Below the pieces are notes generated by a model. The model saw only the letters and a list, made by a program, of their open reading frames with translations. It had not been told where the DNA came from and did no database searches. The translations under genes and the position numbers were made by a program. DNA of 41,923 nucleotides from CAYHGV01 sp964356135 (lineage in GTDB: Bacteria > Hydrothermota > Tepidihabitantia > CAYHGV01): positions 1-41,923 of the forward strand of contig CAYHGV010000008.1 in NCBI GenBank assembly GCA_964356135.1, in the 5' to 3' direction. The first letter of the stretch is position 1. The number at the start of each line of letters is the position of its first letter. Shown piece after piece: positions 37,899-41,923 of the stretch.

Positions 37899-39821
37899 TC
37901 AGACATCCAGATTTTCGACATAGCGGGCATTCTTCTGGATAAATTCTCGCCGCGGTTCGACTTCATCGCCCATTAAAATCGAAAATATCCGGTCGGCTTC
38001 GGCGGCATCCTCCAGGGTGATTTTTTTGAGAACGCGCTGGTCTGGATTCATCGTCGTTTGCCAGAGCTGTTCCGGGTTCATTTCACCCAGACCTTTGTAG
38101 CGCTGGATTTCTACCTTATCGATTTTCTGTTTTTTCAGAAACCGCTCGAGCTCTTCATCCGAATAGACATATTCTTCAAGCTTGCCGGTCTTCGCGCGAT
38201 AGAGCGGCGGCTGGGCAATGAAGAGGTAGCCGGTTTCGATCATCTGTTTCATGAATCGATAAAAGAAGGTTAAGAGCAGGGTTCGGATGTGGCTGCCGTC
38301 GACATCGGCATCGGTCATGATAATAATCTTTTGATAGCGCACTTTGTCCGGGTCGAACTCTTCTTCGCCAATGCCGGCGCCGATCGCCGAGATAATCGTC
38401 CGGATCTCCTCGTTCGAGAGGATCTTATTCAATCCCGACTTCTCGACATTGAGGATCTTACCCCGCAGCGGCAAGATCGCCTGAAACCGGCGGTCGCGAC
38501 CCTGTTTGGCCGATCCGCCCGCCGACTCTCCTTCAACGATGTAGAGTTCGGACTCGGCCGGATCTTCGGATGCGCAATCGGCTAATTTACCGGGCAGGGT
38601 ATCGGACTCCAACAGAGAACGCCGGCGTGCCAGTTCCCGGGCTTTTTTAGCCGCCATCCGCGATTTTGCGGCGGCAAGTACTTTGCCTAAAATGATACTG
38701 GTCTGACGGGGATTTTCTTCCAGGTAGTTGGAAATTTTCTCGGAAACGATCGATTCGACAATTCCCCGCACCTCGGAGTTACCCAATTTGGTCTTGGTCT
38801 GTCCTTCAAATTGTGGTTCCCGAACTTTCACCGAAACGACCGCGGTTAAACCTTCGCGGGTATCCTCGCCCGCTAAATCGAGGCCTTCTTTCAGGGCGTT
38901 ATTCTTTCGAGCGTATTCATTGAGGGTTCGGGTTAACGCGGCTTTAAATCCCGCAAGGTGGGTGCCGCCCTCATGGGTGTTAATGGTGTTGGCATAGGTG
39001 AAGATGTTTTCTAAGAATCCTTCGTTGTATTGGAGGGCGACTTCAACTTCGATGGTATCCCGTTTGTCGGCGATATAAATCGGCTTTGCGAGCCGGGTGC
39101 GACCCTGGTCCAAGTACTTGACAAAATCTAAAATTCCACCCGGAAAGTTGTATTCTTCTTTTCGTTTGGTGCGCTCATCCCGAAGGACAATCCGTAAGCC
39201 TCGATTGAGATAGGCAAGTTCCCGCAGCCGGGTGGCGATTAATTCGAACTGGAATTCAGTCTTCTTAAAAATCTGCTTGTCCGGGGTAAAGGTAATTCGG
39301 GTACCGGTTTTTTTGACCGCGCCTTTGGCTTTGAGCTGGGTCTTGGGTTCTCCCCGCTCATAGCGCTGGGAATAGATTTTGCCATCCCGGTAGACTTCGG
39401 CTTCTAAAGAAGCGGACAAGGCATTGACCACTGAGACCCCGACGCCGTGCAAGCCGCCGGCGATCCGATAGACCTTGTCTTCGAACTTGGCGCCGGAGTG
39501 GAGGACGGTCATCACTACTTCCAACGCCGGCTTATGCTGAGTCGGATGGGTATCGACCGGTATGCCGCGGCCGTTATCCTCGACCGAAACGATGTCGTCA
39601 TCGATGATGGTAACCTCGATATAGTCGCAGAATCCGGCTAACGCCTCATCGACCGCATTGTCGACGACCTCGTAGACCAGATGGTGGAGACCCCGGACTC
39701 CGATATCGCCGATATACATTGCCGGCCGGCGCCGGACCGCCTCGAGTCCTTTGAGCACATGGATTTTAGTCGCATCGTAGACTTCGGCTTTGTTTTTTTT
39801 AGTATCGTCAGTTCGACTCAT
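37899..39821 (-). CDS. gyrB: DNA gyrase subunit B
   Basis: The 640-residue protein is the ATPase subunit that supercoils DNA with GyrA. Motifs: GLEAVRRRPAMYIGDIG near the start, EVVDNAVDEALAGFC (the ATP-site Glu/Asn helix), SVEDNGRGIPV, IAGGLHGVGVSVVNALS, EGLTAVVSVKVREPQFEGQT, then the TOPRIM residues in YIVEGESAGGSAKQGRDR and IIMTDADVDGSHIRTLLLTF, and the closing YKGLGEMNPEQLW. The length is that of compact GyrB without the E. coli insert. Its ribosome site AAGGAG lies in the end of dciA four bases upstream. No gyrA or dnaA is in the window. Confidence 0.98.
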   Translation of the reverse strand: MSRTDDTKKNKAEVYDATKIHVLKGLEAVRRRPAMYIGDIGVRGLHHLVYEVVDNAVDEALAGFCDYIEVTIIDDDIVSVEDNGRGIPVDTHPTQHKPALEVVMTVLHSGAKFEDKVYRIAGGLHGVGVSVVNALSASLEAEVYRDGKIYSQRYERGEPKTQLKAKGAVKKTGTRITFTPDKQIFKKTEFQFELIATRLRELAYLNRGLRIVLRDERTKRKEEYNFPGGILDFVKYLDQGRTRLAKPIYIADKRDTIEVEVALQYNEGFLENIFTYANTINTHEGGTHLAGFKAALTRTLNEYARKNNALKEGLDLAGEDTREGLTAVVSVKVREPQFEGQTKTKLGNSEVRGIVESIVSEKISNYLEENPRQTSIILGKVLAAAKSRMAAKKARELARRRSLLESDTLPGKLADCASEDPAESELYIVEGESAGGSAKQGRDRRFQAILPLRGKILNVEKSGLNKILSNEEIRTIISAIGAGIGEEEFDPDKVRYQKIIIMTDADVDGSHIRTLLLTFFYRFMKQMIETGYLFIAQPPLYRAKTGKLEEYVYSDEELERFLKKQKIDKVEIQRYKGLGEMNPEQLWQTTMNPDQRVLKKITLEDAAEADRIFSILMGDEVEPRREFIQKNARYVENLDV

Positions 39822-39825
39822 CGAT

Positions 39826-40134
39826 TTAACTCCTTAAACGGAACTGTATATCTTTCACTATATTCTCTCCGATCTCACGGTTTAATTTTTTAATAATTTC
39901 GGGTTTGAGGAAAAACAATTCCTGCATCCAGGTGTTGTCCGCAACCCGCACCTGCAAAACCCCTTCCTGGATATCGAAGGCTTGGGTCTTGCGGTTGATC
40001 TGTTTACCGACTACTGCCGGCCAGAGGGCGATAACTTCCTGACATCGAAGTCCCCAGGTTAAACCCAACCGGTCTACCACCTGGGGCAGAATCGCACCTA
40101 ACCGTCTCGGTTTTTTTAAACGTTCTCTCGACAT
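39826..40134 (-). CDS. dciA: DciA-like protein (DUF721)
   Basis: The 102-residue protein has the DUF721/DciA pattern: a basic start (SRERLKKPRRLGAILPQVV), a central WPAVVGKQINRKTQAFDIQE and GVLQVRVADNTWMQELFFLK strand-helix unit, and a short helical tail. DciA binds and helps load the replicative helicase in bacteria that lack DnaC, and often sits beside gyrB or dnaA, as here. It is directly upstream of gyrB (four bases). No Shine-Dalgarno sequence is present: the -10 box lies five bases before the ATG, so the operon message is probably leaderless. Confidence 0.9.
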   Translation of the reverse strand: MSRERLKKPRRLGAILPQVVDRLGLTWGLRCQEVIALWPAVVGKQINRKTQAFDIQEGVLQVRVADNTWMQELFFLKPEIIKKLNREIGENIVKDIQFRLRS

Positions 40135-40139
40135 TCTCT

Positions 40140-40167
40140 ATCATAGGTAAAAAAATAAAAAAGTCAA
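40140..40167 (-). promoter_or_regulatory. promoter of dciA-gyrB, predicted leaderless
   Basis: Minus strand: -35 TTGACT (40162-40167), 16-base T-rich spacer, -10 TATGAT (40140-40145), then five bases to the ATG at 40134. Confidence 0.65.
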
Positions 40168-40183
40168 GCATAGCCACCACGAA

Positions 40184-40224
40184 AAGGCCTGCTAACTAAC
40201 CAAACCCTTACGTTAGAAGGCCTT
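40184..40224 (-). terminator. likely terminator of the zinc-ribbon gene
   Basis: Arms AAGGCCT (40184-40190) and AGGCCTT (40218-40224), then CTAAC (40192-40196) with GTTAG (40212-40216) inside, giving about 12 paired bases with one mismatch. In the minus direction it is followed by TTTTC. It insulates the dciA promoter from the gene upstream. Confidence 0.55.
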
Positions 40225-40275
40225 GTGATTTATGAGCCGGCGGTCAAACGATGATGCTGTGTTTATTAAACCCGA

Positions 40276-40470
40276 CTACTCTTTTTTCTCCATCGCCTGC
40301 TGACAGCAGAGGAGATCGGCAAAACCCATACCGCTATTGGTTACAACCACTTCGGTTCCACAGCTGCGACAGGCATAGACTGGACCTTTGGGTTTCTGGA
40401 CTACAACCCGCACTTTAGCCTTTTTGGTTTTTTGTGTCTTTTTTATCTTCTTTTTAGCCTTTTTTTTCAT
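40276..40470 (-). CDS. small Lys-rich zinc-ribbon protein (desulforedoxin-like)
   Basis: The 64-residue protein has an extreme basic N-terminus (MKKKAKKKIKKTQKTKKAKV) and then a four-cysteine module: Cys34, Cys37 (YACRSCGTEV) and the adjacent Cys55-Cys56 (LLCCQQAM). CxxCG followed by CC and then Met is the desulforedoxin/rubredoxin-like pattern, which binds one zinc or iron. The basic tail suggests binding to nucleic acid, for instance a ribosome-associated zinc ribbon. AAAGGAGGCAGAA precedes the ATG. Its promoter (40493-40520) is divergent from another at 40535. Confidence 0.8.
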   Translation of the reverse strand: MKKKAKKKIKKTQKTKKAKVRVVVQKPKGPVYACRSCGTEVVVTNSGMGFADLLCCQQAMEKKE

Positions 40471-40492
40471 TTCTGCCTCCTTTAGTCTTTCA

Positions 40493-40520
40493 AATCTACG
40501 TAAAAATTTAGTTTTGTCAA
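40493..40520 (-). promoter_or_regulatory. promoter of the zinc-ribbon gene
   Basis: Minus strand: -35 TTGACA (40515-40520), 16-base spacer, -10 TAGATT (40493-40498). A short leader with AAAGGAGG follows. Confidence 0.6.
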
Positions 40521-40534
40521 GAGGAAAATTTATC

Positions 40535-40562
40535 TTGACAAAAGCGAACAGGTTTTTATAGT
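40535..40562 (+). promoter_or_regulatory. promoter of the right-edge secreted repeat protein
   Basis: -35 TTGACA (40535-40540), 16-base spacer, -10 TATAGT (40557-40562). It is 283 bases before the ATG at 40845; I see no nearer promoter. Confidence 0.6.
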
Positions 40563-40844
40563 TAAATCAAAGCCGTGTTCTTTGGACAATCGGGTTAACT
40601 CGGTTTGATCTGGGTTTTCAGTGCATAAGAGTCAGGTCGATTTCATGGAATAACGGGTACAAGGCTTGTTGTATAAAGGACAATCCCGAGGTCTGCTCGG
40701 CGGTTGCATCGCCCGAGCCGAGTAAAGTAACAATCCTCAAAGGGAGCAGAGCTTCCAGGCCTAAAAGCCCATAAACTAAGGAGGCGAAAGCGATAAAATG
40801 ATAGATGATAGGAATAAACCTCTAAATCGATTAAGGGGGTTATA

Positions 40845-41923
40845 ATGAAAAAATGTGTCCTCGTAATTTCCGTGCTCTTTTTAATCGGATTCGTCCAGCA
40901 ATCGCCTGGTGTTACCTGGTCAATCGAAAAGGTAACCGACAACACTGAGCCCGATTGGTTTCCAATCATTACTGCCGATCAAATGGGTTTGCACGTCGCC
41001 TATACCCATAATGACGGCGACAATGAAGTCTTCTACTCCACCAATGTCCCCGGTTTCTGGCAGTCGAGCCGGGTGACCGACAATACCATCAGCGATGTTG
41101 CTACCGATATCGCGGTCGGATTTGGCAACGTCCACATTCCCATCTGGTGGCAGGATGCTCCGGACCAGGAAATCTCCTATTGCAAAGGTATACCGGGAAG
41201 CTGGGCGGTCCAGCGGGTAACCGATGATGCTGACGACGATGCATGGGGGACGATGGCAATAGACAATAACGGTTTTGCCCATATCGTCTATCATAAGTTC
41301 ACCGGAGGTTTTTATCAGGTGTTCTATGCCAATAATGTAGCCGGCTCCTGGCAATCCGAGCAGGTGACCAGCGATATGTGGGATAGCGGCTTTCCTTCGC
41401 TGTCGCTCGATTCGAACGGTAATCCCCACATAGCGTACGGGATAACCAATGCTCTCATGTATACCCGAAAAATAGCTGGAGTCTGGATGGCACCCCAGTT
41501 TATCGCCGTCTGGGCCTGGCTGGCTTCGTTCCCGTTTATGGATCTGGACAGCGATAATTTTGCACATGTCGCCTATTCCCGGGACGATGGACCGGGTACC
41601 GACCTCGAGCTGTACTACGCCAATAATGTGACCGGCACCTGGCAGGAGAGCAAAGTGACGACTAACGATTACTCCGATGGCTATCCCAGTCTTTTCATCG
41701 ACCCCCATAAAAAAGCCCATATCGCGTTTATGGCGGGTGAGCCGAGCGATATCGAAATCTTCTATGCCAACAATGTTGCCGGTATCTGGAATATTGGCCG
41801 GGTAACCGATAACTCGGTGAATGATTTTGCCTACTTCGGACGCTATATTACTCCGGACAACATGGCAATTGGCCATATCGTCTTCTGGAATAACGGGAGT
41901 GGCAACGACGAAGTCTATCATGC
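40845..41923 (+). CDS. secreted repeat protein, propeller- or sialidase-like (partial, C-terminus outside window)
   Basis: The ATG at 40845 follows AAGGGGG, and the frame is open for 359 codons to the right edge. A signal peptide (KKCVLVISVLFLIGFVQQSP) leads into five or six repeats of about 60 residues: HVAYTHNDGDNEVFYSTNVP, FYQVFYANNVAGSWQSEQVT, ELYYANNVTGTWQESKVT, EIFYANNVAGIWNIGRVT, each with a following PSL-x2-D-x5-HIAY-type strand. This is the pattern of exported beta-propeller repeats (sialidase/BNR-like); I cannot name a family. A long open frame on the minus strand (40920-41921) is only its mirror image: no start context and no signal. Confidence 0.88.
   Translation, partial: MKKCVLVISVLFLIGFVQQSPGVTWSIEKVTDNTEPDWFPIITADQMGLHVAYTHNDGDNEVFYSTNVPGFWQSSRVTDNTISDVATDIAVGFGNVHIPIWWQDAPDQEISYCKGIPGSWAVQRVTDDADDDAWGTMAIDNNGFAHIVYHKFTGGFYQVFYANNVAGSWQSEQVTSDMWDSGFPSLSLDSNGNPHIAYGITNALMYTRKIAGVWMAPQFIAVWAWLASFPFMDLDSDNFAHVAYSRDDGPGTDLELYYANNVTGTWQESKVTTNDYSDGYPSLFIDPHKKAHIAFMAGEPSDIEIFYANNVAGIWNIGRVTDNSVNDFAYFGRYITPDNMAIGHIVFWNNGSGNDEVYH

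Larger units (their letters stand above)
40471..40844. promoter_or_regulatory. 374-base divergent region with a structured leader for the plus-strand gene
   Basis: It holds two divergent promoters (listed separately) whose -35 boxes form an 8-bp inverted repeat, TGTCAAGA (40515-40522) and TCTTGACA (40533-40540). Downstream on the plus strand a leader of about 275 bases can form a hairpin at its very start (ATCAAAgCCG 40566-40575 with CGGTTTGAT 40601-40609) and another at 40696-40717 (CTCGGCG...CGCCcGAG). The ribosome site AAGGGGG (40833-40839) precedes the next ATG. The minus-strand frame 40643-40969 is a shadow. Confidence 0.55.

Noticed and set aside
40920..41921. 333-codon open frame on the minus strand at the right edge
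   Set aside because: It is the mirror of the plus-strand secreted repeat protein, which has a signal peptide, ribosome site and regular repeats. The minus frame has none of these.
1..41923. tRNA or rRNA genes
   Set aside because: I looked for the T-loop word GTTCGAATC and clover-leaf arms in all gaps and found none.

Overview
The window reads as a chromosomal segment of a Gram-negative bacterium with an outer membrane. It is about half G+C, with short intergenic gaps full of small palindromes. The mix points to the FCB side of the tree, and candidate division WOR-3 (Stahlbacteria) or a relative is my best guess. That mix is secreted proteins with a FlgD/Por-type C-terminal sorting domain, LVIVD and TolB-like propellers, a DUF5916 protein, DUF4837, an SppA with a barrel-like N-terminus, and a long Chlamydia/Spirochaete-like GreA. 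This is inference from gene content; no rRNA or tRNA is present. TGA is a normal stop here: several gene pairs overlap as ATGA.

Layout. 1-4233 (minus): an envelope-stress-like operon of ECF sigma factor, zinc-finger anti-sigma factor, a 28-residue membrane peptide, a bactofilin-like membrane protein and a small membrane protein. Beyond a repeat-filled gap lie a secreted PDZ protein and a partial secreted protein. 4292-7779 (minus): PAC2 protein, conserved hypothetical, DUF763 protein and DedA-family protein. 7841-15530 (plus): a small ORF, a CapA-type protein, a DUF4349 lipoprotein, a TolB/CsgG-like N-domain joined to an outer-membrane barrel, Zn-alcohol dehydrogenase, YjbQ and a DUF5916 barrel protein. 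15859-25326 (minus): long GreA, SppA, a P1B-type metal ATPase, a DUF4837 lipoprotein and RecG. 25415-30471 (plus): LolA-like protein, LVIVD propeller, TPR+TolB-like propeller, geranylgeranyl-reductase-like flavoprotein and a Tat-exported ferredoxin. 31335-40470 (minus): a sorting-domain protein split by an in-frame TGA, a frameshifted secreted hydrolase-like gene, an EF-G-like GTPase, an M42 peptidase, gyrB, dciA and a small zinc-ribbon protein. 40845 to the right edge (plus): a partial secreted repeat protein whose true frame is open to the window end.

Most noteworthy signals. (1) Seven genes have a sigma70-like promoter whose -10 box lies only 5-7 bases before the ATG and have no Shine-Dalgarno sequence, which predicts leaderless mRNAs; four of them form two divergent pairs. 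(2) Very short perfect palindromes (three recurring core types) sit inside older intergenic repeats, sometimes one inside another. (3) The 5' leader of the split sorting-domain gene can form three perfect 7-bp helices arranged as a pseudoknot. (4) Key-residue changes occur in the P-type ATPase (DKTRT instead of DKTGT) and the EF-G-like GTPase (NKLK instead of NKxD). (5) Two adjacent secreted-protein genes are broken, one by a single TGA followed by two perfect hairpins, the other by a one-base slip in a G run.
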